The translations under genes and the position numbers were made by a program. From contig JAKSKU010000003.1 in NCBI GenBank assembly GCA_024401565.1, positions 26,610 through 90,609 on the forward strand: a stretch of 64,000 bases of DNA, read 5' to 3'. Shown here piece after piece: positions 1 to 9,691 of the stretch (position 1 is the stretch's first letter; the number at the start of each line of letters is the position of its first letter). This DNA comes from Paludibacteraceae bacterium. GTDB lineage: Bacteria; Bacteroidota; Bacteroidia; Bacteroidales; Paludibacteraceae. Under the pieces are notes generated by a model. The model saw only the letters and a list, made by a program, of their open reading frames with translations, made no database searches and was not told the DNA's origin.

Positions 1-37
1 GAACAGCATACTTTTTGATAAGTTGCATGTGGAATTG

Positions 38-1450
38 TCACTTCACTATAAATTTCCAATGGCACGATCCCTTTCTGACAATATATAGTCCGTTTTGCAG
101 TTCCGGCATTGGGTCTCCGTAGTCAAACCGGACTATTTCTTTTCCAGGCATGTCGAAAATAGACAAAGCGTCTCCTATCTTCAAATTTTCGATACCACAT
201 CCCGTCTCTTCCATGTCTATCTTTTTCGCATATACCTCCTCCAAAAACTCCATTCGTTGGTTGAGCCATTCCCCCACAGACTCCACAGCGTCTGACAAGG
301 ATTGTGTGTGATAACCATATTTTTTCGTGTGCTGACGATAGCTGCAATCAAGCACCACCTCCATTTCCTCCAATGTCTTCATCAATGAATCAAAAACGAC
401 CAGCACACTATCCTTTTTTTGTGAGAATATCCGTCTTTCCATATCGACGAATTTTGGGATATTCAGCAACTCTCTCAACCAAGGATTCACTTTGACTTCA
501 TCCTCTCTGCGGAAACTTGAGTCAAAATCCCATAACGGTCCCATTTTCAATTTGGTTCTACACTTATCCTTCTCTGACAAATCTTCCTTATAAATGTATA
601 CATTCGACCCCGCGACATCTTTAGTCCCTAAAATTTGATGAGCCAAATGCCACTTTGCAAATGATTCAATATCAATATACTTTTCCAGATCATCCATTGA
701 ATATATAGCTTCTTCGGCCTCGTTGAGGAATTGCTTATGTGTGTTCAGCAAATCAGCCGTGACGTCGCCATAATCAGGATACTTATACGTGAATCCATAA
801 TAGTCAGGCAATCTGTCCGTCCTGAAATAAAGATCTTCACTCCAGAAATAGGAATCCATCTCTATTAAAAAGCCACTCTTTTTAATGTCTATTTTATTAT
901 CTGATCTCTTTACCGTCTCAGCAATCTGATATAGGCCATAATACTCATCATTAATCATAACATTCACAAACTCGTAAGATGGCTGCCATTCGTTGTCCCT
1001 TATAAATTTGGCCATCTCACTGCCCACCAAATTACGGAGTATTCCATCTTTTGAGAACTGCACCCGTAGCAACACCCACTCTTTATCTTTAGACGCATCG
1101 TCTATCAGTGATTCCTTTTGGGAAAGCTTCAGTTTAAACGGATACGGAATATATTTGGCACTCGTATTGCCTCTGATTCTCAGCCTCGCATTTTTCCCTT
1201 TTGTAGAATAAAATAAAGTGTCAGATCTGTACAGACTCGCATCACATCCGACATAGTCATTATTCACAATGGTTTGACCGGCACAACCCTCAGGAGCAGA
1301 AATGTATTCAGTGGTCGGCATAGTGTCTACTTGTAAAGACAAAACAGGCAGTCCCCATCCCATCACTTCCGATTCATTTTCAGAAACGGCATGTAAGGAT
1401 TGCGACGCAAAAAAAATTAAGACTAGGATTATAAATAGTGTTCTACTCAT
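38..1450 (-). CDS. Secreted CotH-family kinase-like protein with T9SS-type C-terminus
   Basis: 470 residues, apparently complete. An N-terminal signal peptide (hydrophobic residues about 4-20) is followed by a CotH kinase-like core. Visible CotH motifs are EWVLL near residue 125, YYGLYQIAETV near residue 168 and GPLWDFDSSF near residue 305, the last matching the metal-binding aspartate loop of the family. CotH proteins are atypical kinases that phosphorylate other secreted proteins in spore formers; their role in Bacteroidetes is unknown. The last ~50 residues (ending GLYIVRKGSCHWKFIVK) resemble a T9SS type A sorting domain, so I infer export to the cell surface. It lies 83 bp downstream of fba on the same strand, separated by a terminator, so it is probably transcribed separately. 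A second, larger CotH protein lies at 52877-55879. Confidence 0.85.
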   Translation of the reverse strand: MSRTLFIILVLIFFASQSLHAVSENESEVMGWGLPVLSLQVDTMPTTEYISAPEGCAGQTIVNNDYVGCDASLYRSDTLFYSTKGKNARLRIRGNTSAKYIPYPFKLKLSQKESLIDDASKDKEWVLLRVQFSKDGILRNLVGSEMAKFIRDNEWQPSYEFVNVMINDEYYGLYQIAETVKRSDNKIDIKKSGFLIEMDSYFWSEDLYFRTDRLPDYYGFTYKYPDYGDVTADLLNTHKQFLNEAEEAIYSMDDLEKYIDIESFAKWHLAHQILGTKDVAGSNVYIYKEDLSEKDKCRTKLKMGPLWDFDSSFRREDEVKVNPWLRELLNIPKFVDMERRIFSQKKDSVLVVFDSLMKTLEEMEVVLDCSYRQHTKKYGYHTQSLSDAVESVGEWLNQRMEFLEEVYAKKIDMEETGCGIENLKIGDALSIFDMPGKEIVRFDYGDPMPELQNGLYIVRKGSCHWKFIVK

Positions 1451-1481
1451 CTAACAAATATTCACTCCACATATCAATTAC

Positions 1482-1510
1482 AAAAAAGGGATGCCATTTC
1501 TGACATCCCT
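1482..1510 (-). terminator. Intrinsic terminator after fba
   Basis: Read on the minus strand, a 7-bp stem (AGGGATG/CATCCCT) with a 10-nt loop is followed by a T6 run. It lies 24 bp past the fba stop codon. Confidence 0.8.
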
Positions 1511-1533
1511 CTTGTTTCACTGTTAGGCTATAA

Positions 1534-2541
1534 TTATTCTGCCTTACCCTTAGAACCAAGAACGTTAACGATCTTGTGAGTGTACATCTTAACCATCTCC
1601 TTACGAGCGTCACCACAGTACTGACGTGGGTCGAAGTGATCTGGGTGCTCTGCGAAGTGCTTACGAACAGCACCTGTAAATGCAAGACGAGAGTCTGAGT
1701 CGATGTTGATCTTACATACAGCTGACTTAGAAGCCTTAGTAAGCTCTGACTCAGGAATACCGATTGCGTTTGGCAACTTACCACCGTAAGTGTTGCACAT
1801 CTCAACGTACTCCTCAGGAACTGAAGAAGAACCGTGAAGAACGATAGGGAAACCACCCTGCTTCTCAAACTTCTGCATTACGCCCTCAAGAACGTCGAAT
1901 GCCAATGGTGGAGGAACAAGCTTACCCTCAGCGTTACGAGTACACTGCTCAGGAGTGAACTTGTAAGCACCGTGTGAAGTACCGATAGAGATAGCTAGAG
2001 AGTCACAACCTGTGCGAGTAGCGAAGTCGATAACCTCCTCAGGGTTAGTGTAAGTGTGGTGGTCTGCAGAAACCTCGTCCTCAACACCTGCCAATACACC
2101 AAGCTCACCCTCTACAGTTACACCGTACTGGTGTGCGTAGTCAACCACCTTCTTTGTTAGAGCAACGTTCTCCTCGTATGGAAGGTGTGAACCGTCGATC
2201 ATAACTGAAGAGAAACCGTTGTCGATACAATCCTTGCAAAGCTCGAAAGAATCACCGTGATCCAAGTGAAGAACGATCTGTGGCTTCTCCCAACCTAGCT
2301 CCTTAGCGTACTCTACAGCTGCCATACCTAGGTAACGAAGGATAGTTCCGTTAGCGTAGTTACGAGCACCCTTAGAAACCTGAAGGATAACTGGAGACTT
2401 CTCTGTAGCTGCTGCAGTTACGATAGCCTGAAGCTGCTCAAGGTTGTTGAAGTTGAAAGCTGGGACAGCGTAACCGCCCTTAAGTGCCTTAGCAAACATC
2501 TCCTTAGTGTTTACCAAGCCTAACTCTTTGTAATTTACCAT
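1534..2541 (-). CDS. fba: Class II fructose-1,6-bisphosphate aldolase
   Basis: 335 residues, full length for the class II (zinc-dependent) family. It interconverts fructose-1,6-bisphosphate with glyceraldehyde-3-phosphate and dihydroxyacetone phosphate in cytoplasmic glycolysis and gluconeogenesis. Zinc-site and catalytic signatures are visible: VLHLDHGDS near residue 90, VEGELGVLAG near residue 145, ISIGTSHGAYK near residue 185 and IVLHGSSSVP near residue 235. The start is the ATG at 2541, just downstream of a TAnnTTTG promoter box. Codon use is strongly biased to a small codon set compared with the neighbouring CotH gene, as expected for a highly expressed central enzyme. It is monocistronic, with a good terminator directly after it. 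Confidence 0.97.
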   Translation of the reverse strand: MVNYKELGLVNTKEMFAKALKGGYAVPAFNFNNLEQLQAIVTAAATEKSPVILQVSKGARNYANGTILRYLGMAAVEYAKELGWEKPQIVLHLDHGDSFELCKDCIDNGFSSVMIDGSHLPYEENVALTKKVVDYAHQYGVTVEGELGVLAGVEDEVSADHHTYTNPEEVIDFATRTGCDSLAISIGTSHGAYKFTPEQCTRNAEGKLVPPPLAFDVLEGVMQKFEKQGGFPIVLHGSSSVPEEYVEMCNTYGGKLPNAIGIPESELTKASKSAVCKINIDSDSRLAFTGAVRKHFAEHPDHFDPRQYCGDARKEMVKMYTHKIVNVLGSKGKAE

Positions 2542-2581
2542 TTTATGAAAAAATTAAATATTTTTCGTTATTATCTGTCAG

Positions 2582-2589
2582 CAAAAATA
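2582..2589 (-). promoter_or_regulatory. Probable -7 box of the fba promoter
   Basis: The complement reads TATTTTTG, matching the Bacteroidetes TAnnTTTG element about 40 bp upstream of the fba ATG. No clear -33 TTG lies at the usual spacing. Confidence 0.5.
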
Positions 2590-2785
2590 ATAATTTTCTT
2601 TTTGTTGACATGCTTACTGCACAACTTTTTTATATCTCATTTATATATCATCAAAAATAATGACGTCGCAAAATTCTCCATAATTTGGCAAACATTCACA
2701 CATTTCTATCATATATATGCTCTAACAAACGATCACCGTTATTTACAATTTACAATAAAAATTTTCATTTAAGCGATAAAAAATC

Positions 2786-2793
2786 TAATTTTG
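2786..2793 (+). promoter_or_regulatory. Probable -7 box for the DUF2723 operon
   Basis: TAATTTTG matches TAnnTTTG and lies 51 bp before the chosen ATG at 2845. This argues against an upstream TTG start at 2791, which would fall inside the promoter. Confidence 0.55.
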
Positions 2794-2844
2794 CGAACTA
2801 ATTGCGATTTTAGGAAGAAAATATATAAAAGTTTAAATACAAAA

Positions 2845-5800
2845 ATGAAGCAATACAAGCTACTAAACAATGTCGTTGGTGCAGTTGTGTTTGTGATCGC
2901 ACTAGTCACTTACCTTCTCACAATCGAACCGACAGCAAGTTTCTGGGATTGCGGCGAGTTTATCAGTACCGCATACAAGTTAGAAATCGGACATCCACCG
3001 GGAGCGCCATTCTTTATGTTGATGGCAAGATTCTTTACACTTTTTGCATCGGATGTCCACCAGGTAGCTAAAATGGTCAATGTCTTCTCGGCATTCATGT
3101 CGGCTTTGACTATCCTATTCCTATTTTGGACAATCACGCATTTGGCAAGACGTTTGGTCATCAAAACAGAAAACGACTTTACTCTTGGCAACACTATCGC
3201 CATCCTTGGTGCTGGTACAGTCGGAGCGTTGGCATACACTTTCTCCGACACATTCTGGTTTTCAGCTGTCGAGGCTGAGGTTTATGCGTCTTCTTCTATG
3301 TTTACAGCTATTGTTTTCTGGGCAATGCTTAAGTGGGAGGACATCGCAGACAAACCGTACGCTAACAGATGGTTGGTGGTAATCGCATACCTTATGGGAT
3401 TGTCTGTAGGTGTTCACCTTTTGAACCTGCTTTCTATTCCTGTACTTGTGCTTGTCTACTACTTCAGAAAGTACAAATTCAGCTGGAAGGGTGTGTTTAT
3501 CTCTCTAATCGTATCTGTAATACTTTTGGCAGTCATCCTGTATGGTATCATCCCAGGATTTGTCACTGTTGCAGGATGGTTCGAATTGTTGTTTGTCAAC
3601 ACTTTAGGCTGTCCATTCAACACAGGTGTATTTGTATACAGCATCGCTCTAATCTCTTGTTTGGTAGGAGGCATCTATACTTCATACAGCGAGAAATACG
3701 AGAAATCTAATTTGCCAAAAATCTTGTTTGTGGCATCTGTAGTGCTTCTTGGTATTCCTTTCTTCGGCAGCCACACAGGAACAGGCATAGTGCTTATTAT
3801 AGTGTTGATTGGTTTCTTGTTCTTTATAGAAAAAGGAAAGAAGACATCAGCATCACTATTGAACACAATTCTGCTTTGTTTGACAGTCATTCTGCTTGGC
3901 TATTCATCATACGCCACATTGGTTATCCGAAGCAGCGCGAACCCTCCAATGGATCAGAACTCTCCTGACGATGTGTTCTCTTTGAAGAGCTATTTGAACC
4001 GCGACCAGTATGGTGACACTCCTCTTTTCTATGGAGAGAGTTTTGCGGCAGAGTTTAAATACAAACAAGGATCCGTAGACAAGGAATATGGAGAGGCTCT
4101 TTACGCCAAGAAGATCAAGGAGAACGAAAACGAGCCTGACAAATATTTCGAATACGACAGAAAGACAAAGTACAAATATCAGGATCAGTTCCTAATGTTG
4201 TTCCCTCGTATGTATTCACGCCAAGCAAGTCATGTTTCCGCATACAAGACTTGGTCCAACTTCAAAGGCAAGAAGGTAAAATCAGACGAAGGAAAGGTTG
4301 TTGTGGCTCCAACATTCGGCGACAACTTGACATATTTCTTAACATATCAGGTTGGCTTCATGTACTGGAGATACTTCATGTGGAACTTTGTCGGCCGACA
4401 GAATGATATCCAGGGACATGGCGAGATCACTCACGGAAACTGGGTTTCCGGCATTGATATCTTAGACAGTTATCGTCTGGGCGACCAGTCAAAACTTCCT
4501 GATGAATTGAAGAACAACAAGGGAAGAAACTGCTACTATTTCCTACCTTTTATCCTTGGACTTCTAGGTATCCTATACCAGTTCAACAAGAAAGAAAAAG
4601 GAACACAGAGTGCGCTTCTAGTAGGTGTTTTGTTCTTCATGACCGGTTTGGCAATCGTTATCTATTTGAACCAGTATCCATATCAGCCACGTGAACGTGA
4701 CTACGCATACGCCGGCAGTTTCTACGCTTACTGTATATGGATCGGCCTTGGTGTGCTATGGATATTCGACATAGTAAAGACCGTCGTCGACAAACGAATC
4801 GCAGCTTCATTGGCAACACTTCTTTCTTTGAGCGTGCCTGTGATCATGGCTTCAGAGAACTGGGACGACCACGACCGTAGCGGCAGATACACTTGTCGCG
4901 ATTACGGCGCTAACTATTTGAAGACAATCCCTGCAAACGGTATCATCTTCACTAACGGAGACAACGACACATTCCCATTGTGGTACAACCAGGAGGTTGA
5001 GGGTGAAGGTTCTGATTGTAGAGTCGCTAACCTTTCTTACCTACAGATGGCGTGGTATATCGACCAGATGCAAAGAGACGCATATGGTTCGAAAGCCCTA
5101 CCTATGGGTATGAAGAGCAAGGATTACTCGAACGGCAAGCTTGACGTTGCATATATCGACAAGCGTATCGACAAAGAGATGACTATTGACGAAGGCTTCA
5201 AATACCTTCTTGACAAGAATCTCTCTAAACAGCTTGGATACAGAGATGGTGTGGACGTATTGCCTTCAACCAAACTTGTACAGCATGTCGACAAAGAAAG
5301 AGTCATCGCATCAGGTCTTGTAGAGCCAAGTGACACTGTCCGTGTGTTGAAAGACACTATCGTCACTGTAACTGAGCCTAATCCAAACAATGGAGGAAAG
5401 GTTGAGACATTCAACAGAAGAATGGTGATTGACATGACCAAGAAGCACATCGAGGACATTCATATCGACTTGGGTAAGAAGTCTTATCTTGGCAAACAGG
5501 ATTTGTTCATCCTTGACTTGATCCGTTCGAACAAGGATTGGAAGACACCTATCTATTTCGCAGTCACTGTCGGAAGAGACAGCTACATTGGTCTTGACCA
5601 GTATCTTGAGCTAGAGGGTATGGCATACCGTTTGGTTCCATACAAGGCTCAGGGATCAGTCAATACTGACGTGATGTACGACAACATGATGAACAAATAC
5701 AAATGGGGTAATGTAAGCCAGCCAGGCATCTACATGGATGAGAACAACTGCCGCATGGCAAGAACATTCCGCCACATGTTTGTACGTCTTGCGTCTCAGC

Positions 5801-6159
5801 TTGCAGAAGAGGGCAAGAAAGCTAAGGCAATTGAGGTTCTTGACAAGTGTGTGTACGAAATTCCTACATACAACGTGCCAGCCGACCTTACAACTTGCAA
5901 CATCGCGCACATCTACGCAACTCTTGGAGAGAAAGAGAAGGCAGAGAGAATCATCGACGAGGTGTACGGCATCTGCAAGCAGTATCGCGAATGGAACAAG
6001 AGTCTGACTAGAGACGAAAGAAAGAAAGCCGCAGACGAAATTACAGATCACATGGATATGATGCGCTACATCTCTTCCAGCGCGCAAAAAGCTTGCTCTA
6101 AAGAGAAGGCTGATGAGATCCGTCATGAGGCAGAGGAGTTTTACCAGGAGGTAGAATAA
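2845..6159 (+). CDS. DUF2723 polytopic membrane protein (O-mannosyltransferase-like)
   Basis: 1104 residues. The start is ATG 2845 (MKQYKLLNN), since the longer frame begins at a TTG overlapping the promoter. The N-terminal ~250 residues carry the family hallmarks SFWDCGEFISTAYK and GHPPGAPFF near residues 35-60, followed by many transmembrane segments to about residue 370 and another group at about 570-680. The C-terminal ~400 residues are soluble and probably extracytoplasmic, with helical TPR-like repeats at the end. DUF2723 proteins are remotely related to PMT/GT-C glycosyltransferases, so transfer of a sugar from a lipid carrier to a protein or glycan is plausible but not shown. It is followed after 13 bp by a polysaccharide deacetylase, suggesting a two-gene envelope-glycan operon. 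Confidence 0.9.
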   Translation: MKQYKLLNNVVGAVVFVIALVTYLLTIEPTASFWDCGEFISTAYKLEIGHPPGAPFFMLMARFFTLFASDVHQVAKMVNVFSAFMSALTILFLFWTITHLARRLVIKTENDFTLGNTIAILGAGTVGALAYTFSDTFWFSAVEAEVYASSSMFTAIVFWAMLKWEDIADKPYANRWLVVIAYLMGLSVGVHLLNLLSIPVLVLVYYFRKYKFSWKGVFISLIVSVILLAVILYGIIPGFVTVAGWFELLFVNTLGCPFNTGVFVYSIALISCLVGGIYTSYSEKYEKSNLPKILFVASVVLLGIPFFGSHTGTGIVLIIVLIGFLFFIEKGKKTSASLLNTILLCLTVILLGYSSYATLVIRSSANPPMDQNSPDDVFSLKSYLNRDQYGDTPLFYGESFAAEFKYKQGSVDKEYGEALYAKKIKENENEPDKYFEYDRKTKYKYQDQFLMLFPRMYSRQASHVSAYKTWSNFKGKKVKSDEGKVVVAPTFGDNLTYFLTYQVGFMYWRYFMWNFVGRQNDIQGHGEITHGNWVSGIDILDSYRLGDQSKLPDELKNNKGRNCYYFLPFILGLLGILYQFNKKEKGTQSALLVGVLFFMTGLAIVIYLNQYPYQPRERDYAYAGSFYAYCIWIGLGVLWIFDIVKTVVDKRIAASLATLLSLSVPVIMASENWDDHDRSGRYTCRDYGANYLKTIPANGIIFTNGDNDTFPLWYNQEVEGEGSDCRVANLSYLQMAWYIDQMQRDAYGSKALPMGMKSKDYSNGKLDVAYIDKRIDKEMTIDEGFKYLLDKNLSKQLGYRDGVDVLPSTKLVQHVDKERVIASGLVEPSDTVRVLKDTIVTVTEPNPNNGGKVETFNRRMVIDMTKKHIEDIHIDLGKKSYLGKQDLFILDLIRSNKDWKTPIYFAVTVGRDSYIGLDQYLELEGMAYRLVPYKAQGSVNTDVMYDNMMNKYKWGNVSQPGIYMDENNCRMARTFRHMFVRLASQLAEEGKKAKAIEVLDKCVYEIPTYNVPADLTTCNIAHIYATLGEKEKAERIIDEVYGICKQYREWNKSLTRDERKKAADEITDHMDMMRYISSSAQKACSKEKADEIRHEAEEFYQEVE

Positions 6160-6172
6160 TAAAAGACACCTG

Positions 6173-6787
6173 ATGATTATAGAACAACCGCCACGTCTGT
6201 TCAGAGCACTATTCCCCTGGACAACGTGGCGAATAAAAAGCAATGAGAAGGATGTTTATCTCACATTTGATGACGGTCCGATTCCCGAGATGACGGAATT
6301 TGTGCTCGACACTTTGGACCGATACAATGTGAAGGCCACATTCTTTTGTGTGGGGGACAATGTCAGGAAGTATCCCGACATCTATAAAAAGGTGGTGGAG
6401 CGAGGCCATAACGTCGGAAACCACACCTATAATCATCTGCGATCTTGGGGCACATCCGCAAAACGGTATTGCGAGAACGTGGAAAAAGCCAACGAGCTTA
6501 TACACTCACCACTTTTTCGTCCGCCGCACGGGATTATCCGTCCTACAACCATACGTCACCTCAGAAAAAGGTACAAAATAGTGATGTGGGACGTTGTCAC
6601 CAGAGACTACAACTCCAACCTATCGCCAGACGACATTTTCGACAAAGTGAAACGATATACCCGCAACGGTTCAATCATCGTTTTTCACGATTCTCTTAAA
6701 GCAAAGAAGAATATTGAAGGTGCACTGGCAAAAAGCATAGAATGGCTTTTGAAAGAGGGCTATTCTTTCAAAAAAATTGAATATTAA
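6173..6787 (+). CDS. Polysaccharide deacetylase (NodB/CE4 family)
   Basis: 204 residues covering one NodB homology domain. The metal-binding and catalytic motif TFDDGP lies near residue 30, the histidine motif GNHTYNHL near residue 80, RPPHG near residue 117 and a C-terminal IIVFHDS near residue 170. These match CE4 metal-dependent N- or O-deacetylases acting on peptidoglycan or other amino-sugar polymers. There is no signal peptide, only the hydrophobic stretch LFRALFPW near the N-terminus, so the location (cytoplasmic or membrane-attached) is uncertain. The gene starts 13 bp after the DUF2723 gene and is probably cotranscribed with it. The substrate cannot be told from sequence. Confidence 0.92.
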   Translation: MIIEQPPRLFRALFPWTTWRIKSNEKDVYLTFDDGPIPEMTEFVLDTLDRYNVKATFFCVGDNVRKYPDIYKKVVERGHNVGNHTYNHLRSWGTSAKRYCENVEKANELIHSPLFRPPHGIIRPTTIRHLRKRYKIVMWDVVTRDYNSNLSPDDIFDKVKRYTRNGSIIVFHDSLKAKKNIEGALAKSIEWLLKEGYSFKKIEY

Positions 6788-6859
6788 ACAAACTCGAAGA
6801 CGGGATTGTCTCAAAGTCGCAGCACACCACGTCTCTACGAGAGAAAAAACAAAACATAG

Positions 6860-8158
6860 ATGAACGTACTAATTTTGGGAAGCGGAGGTAGAGAGAACGC
6901 CTTGGCTTGGAAAATAAGAGAGAGCAAGAAAGTAGACAATCTTTTCGTAGCTCCAGGAAACGCTGGCACAGAACTTCTTACAAGAGAGGTTAACGGAAAG
7001 ACTGTTGGTTGCAAAAACGTGGCTATGAAGGCTGACGATTTCGACGCGATCAAGAAATTCGTGCTTGAAAACGACATCGAAATGGTGGTTGTTGGTCCAG
7101 AGGATCCTCTTGTAAAAGGTATCTACGACTATTTCCAGAATGACGCTGCTCTTAAGAGCATCAAGGTTATCGGGCCATCAAAGGAGGGTGCTCGTCTTGA
7201 GGGAAGCAAAGACTTCGCCAAGGCATTCATGATGCGCCACAACATTCCTACAGCAAGATATAAGAGTTTCACTAACGAGACTATTGAAGACGCATTTGCA
7301 TTCCTTGCAGAGTTGGAGGCTCCATACGTGCTTAAGGCAGATGGTTTGGCTGCAGGTAAAGGCGTGCTTATCCTTAACACATTGGAGGAGGCTAAGGCTG
7401 AGCTTAAGACAATGTTGACTGGAAAGTTTGGCGACGCCAGCAAGACAGTTGTCATTGAGGAGTTCTTGTCAGGAATCGAGTGTTCGGTATTCGTACTTTC
7501 AGACGGAAAGAACTACAAGGTGCTTCCAGTAGCGAAAGACTACAAGCGTATCGGCGAGGGAGACAAGGGTCTTAACACAGGTGGTATGGGAGCTGTTTCG
7601 CCAGTGCCATTTGCCGACAAGACATTCATGAAGAAGGTTGAGGAGCGTATCATCATCCCAACAGTAGAAGGTTTGGCAAAAGAGAACATCACATACAAAG
7701 GATTCATCTTCCTTGGTTTGATCAACGTGAAGAACGAGCCAATGGTGATCGAATACAACGTACGTATGGGTGACCCAGAGACAGAGGCTGTAATGCTTCG
7801 TGTAAAGGGCGACTTGGTTGACGCGTTCGAGGGTGTTGCCGCCGGAGATTTGGACAAGCGCACACTTGAGGAGGATGAGCGTACAGCCGTAACAGTCATG
7901 CTTGTGTCTGGTGGTTATCCAGAAGAATACGAGAAAAACAAGGTCATCACTGGTCTTGACAAGGTAAAGGATTCCATCGCATTCCATGCAGGAACAAAGA
8001 TGGCAGACGGCAAGGTGCTTACAAACGGAGGACGTGTGATCTCTATCAGTTCTTACGGAGCAACAAAAGCAGAGGCTCTTGCAAAATCATTTGCCAACGC
8101 TCAGGTGATCGACTTCGAGAAGAAATACTTCCGCAGAGATATCGGATTTGATCTATAA
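6860..8158 (+). CDS. purD: Phosphoribosylamine-glycine ligase
   Basis: 432 residues, normal length for PurD. It joins phosphoribosylamine and glycine using ATP to make GAR, the second step of de novo purine synthesis, in the cytoplasm. The sequence opens with the family signature [13 protein letters not shown], contains the ATP-grasp segment [15 protein letters not shown] near residue 160, and has the metal and substrate loop [15 protein letters not shown] near residue 300. Codon use is strongly biased, like fba. A GC-rich hairpin follows the gene, so it may be monocistronic; no promoter box was recognised in the 72 bp upstream. Confidence 0.97.
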   Translation: MNVLILGSGGRENALAWKIRESKKVDNLFVAPGNAGTELLTREVNGKTVGCKNVAMKADDFDAIKKFVLENDIEMVVVGPEDPLVKGIYDYFQNDAALKSIKVIGPSKEGARLEGSKDFAKAFMMRHNIPTARYKSFTNETIEDAFAFLAELEAPYVLKADGLAAGKGVLILNTLEEAKAELKTMLTGKFGDASKTVVIEEFLSGIECSVFVLSDGKNYKVLPVAKDYKRIGEGDKGLNTGGMGAVSPVPFADKTFMKKVEERIIIPTVEGLAKENITYKGFIFLGLINVKNEPMVIEYNVRMGDPETEAVMLRVKGDLVDAFEGVAAGDLDKRTLEEDERTAVTVMLVSGGYPEEYEKNKVITGLDKVKDSIAFHAGTKMADGKVLTNGGRVISISSYGATKAEALAKSFANAQVIDFEKKYFRRDIGFDL

Positions 8159-8176
8159 TAATTTACATGAAATAAC

Positions 8177-8197
8177 GGGCGGGTTTCAAACCCGCCC
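8177..8197. repeat. GC-rich perfect hairpin after purD
   Basis: A 21-nt palindrome with 10-bp arms (GGGCGGGTTT) around one central base. It lacks a T-run, so it is more likely a palindromic intergenic repeat or RNA-stabilising hairpin than a classical terminator. Confidence 0.7.
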
Positions 8198-8231
8198 CTA
8201 CAAATAAATACACAACAATCATAAAGAGCAG

Positions 8232-9236
8232 ATGAACAACGGTAGTTTTCAAGACAAAGTGAAGCCATCGGTAGTCGCATACATTGTAACTGTGTGCGCA
8301 GCTCTCGTTTTGTGGTTGTTGCGTTTCGATGCCACATTCATTTTGTCAAGAGCAGGCAATTTCAGACTTGTGGCTCTTATCGACGACTTAGTTCAAATTC
8401 CTGCCACAGTGTCGTACTGGGCGAATTTTGCAGTCATCCTATTGATAGGATTGACGGTGGGGCTTATAAACAGTGCATTTAACATATTGAAAACATCGAC
8501 GATTCTACCGTCGGTGTTATGCATTTTTGTGATGATAGTGTCTCTTGAAAAAGATGACATTCAGACAGGTCATTTTCTGACGCTGCTTAACCTGGCGATA
8601 ATGGCGTCTGCCTTTGCTCTATCAGAAAGCTATAACGAAATCCACTCCTTCAACATTGGAGGTATCATTTCGATCGGTTCTGTTGTCTACACGCCATTCG
8701 TGCTGAACATATTCCCTGTACTCGCATTCTTATATGCCAGCAACCGTCTGCAATTGAAAACGGTGTTGAGCATTATAATCGGAGGCATCACAATCTCCAT
8801 CTACGCGATAGCTGGAATATATCAGCTTGGTTATTTCGATGGACTTTCTTGGACTGCGACTCCTAGTTTCAGTCTGAATGATTTTTCTGAATTTGACGAG
8901 TTCAGCTTATACAGCAAGATATACTACGGATTCCTTTTGGCATTTATATTAATCAGTCTGTTCAGACTATCCTCCCATTATAACAACAAAAGTGTACAGC
9001 AAAGAGGCAAGTTTTCTCTGATAGCAGTGATCATCGTTCTTTCCACATTTTTTGCCGTTGCGATGGACTATGGCTTCGTCGGAATGCTCAGCACGATCAT
9101 CACACTCGGCACATTTGCCATAGGTGGTGCGGTGACTCTGTTCTACAGACGTGAACTAATAATCACCTCGATGTACTACTTGTTCTTTATACTATCAGTA
9201 GGATATCTGGCGATAAAATTGCTTGGTCTAGAATAA
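8232..9236 (+). CDS. Multi-pass membrane protein of unknown function
   Basis: 334 residues with about nine or ten predicted hydrophobic segments from residue ~15 to the C-terminus and no recognisable enzymatic motif. It resembles uncharacterised Bacteroidetes inner-membrane proteins; I cannot assign a family with confidence. It is the first gene of a compact run: the YqaA-type gene begins one base after its stop, and the next two genes are equally close. The membrane topology and operon position suggest an envelope role, which is inference only. Confidence 0.8.
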   Translation: MNNGSFQDKVKPSVVAYIVTVCAALVLWLLRFDATFILSRAGNFRLVALIDDLVQIPATVSYWANFAVILLIGLTVGLINSAFNILKTSTILPSVLCIFVMIVSLEKDDIQTGHFLTLLNLAIMASAFALSESYNEIHSFNIGGIISIGSVVYTPFVLNIFPVLAFLYASNRLQLKTVLSIIIGGITISIYAIAGIYQLGYFDGLSWTATPSFSLNDFSEFDEFSLYSKIYYGFLLAFILISLFRLSSHYNNKSVQQRGKFSLIAVIIVLSTFFAVAMDYGFVGMLSTIITLGTFAIGGAVTLFYRRELIITSMYYLFFILSVGYLAIKLLGLE

Positions 9237-9237
9237 T

Positions 9238-9690
9238 ATGGAAGCATTAGCGGAATACGGATGTTGGGGTCTATTTCTCGCAGCGTTTTTGGCGGCGACC
9301 ATTCTTCCTTTGCCATCAGAAGCCGTTTTCTCGATTGTGTGGTGTTCCGGAGCAAACACATACGCTGTGCTAACGGCAGCAATCCTTGGCAACACACTTG
9401 GCGCGATGACATGTTACGCTTTAGGCTATTTAGGGAAGACCGACTGGCTGACCAAATACTGCGGCATGGATGAATCCAAAGTCGAGAAAGTCAAAAATTG
9501 GATACAAAAAAGAGGAATTTGGCTTGGTTTTTTCTCATTCACACCTGGAATCGGAGATTTCATCGTGATGGCTCTCGGCTTAATGCGTTCCCCATTCTGG
9601 GGCGTCCTAGCCTGGGTGGTCCTAGGGAAAATGGTCAGATACCTAGTATGGCTTGCTATAACTTATGAAACATTTAGTTTATTCAATTGA
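9238..9690 (+). CDS. YqaA/DedA (SNARE-associated) family small membrane protein
   Basis: 150 residues, the usual size of YqaA-type DedA relatives. The N-terminal FLAATILPLPSEAVF motif and the central FTPGIGDFIVMALGLMR segment match the DedA/VTT fold, which forms re-entrant loops in the membrane. DedA proteins include flippases for undecaprenyl phosphate or phospholipids; the substrate of YqaA members is not established. The gene is packed between its neighbours with one-base gaps, indicating cotranscription and probably translational coupling. Confidence 0.88.
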   Translation: MEALAEYGCWGLFLAAFLAATILPLPSEAVFSIVWCSGANTYAVLTAAILGNTLGAMTCYALGYLGKTDWLTKYCGMDESKVEKVKNWIQKRGIWLGFFSFTPGIGDFIVMALGLMRSPFWGVLAWVVLGKMVRYLVWLAITYETFSLFN

Positions 9691-9691
9691 T

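Larger units (their letters stand above)
2542..2844. other. Divergent AT-rich intergenic region fba / DUF2723
   Basis: About 300 bp without a convincing gene, very AT-rich. It holds the two divergent promoter boxes listed separately. A 75-codon ATG frame just inside the fba start has a low-complexity hydrophobic translation and is not believed to be a gene. Confidence 0.6.

Noticed and set aside
1443-1868. 141-codon minus-strand ORF overlapping fba in another frame
   Set aside because: Low-complexity Ser/Thr/Leu/Val translation inside a highly codon-biased aldolase gene.
5656-6243. 195-codon minus-strand ORF opposite the end of DUF2723
   Set aside because: Antisense to a well-supported gene; cysteine/valine-rich translation typical of a mirror frame of biased codons.
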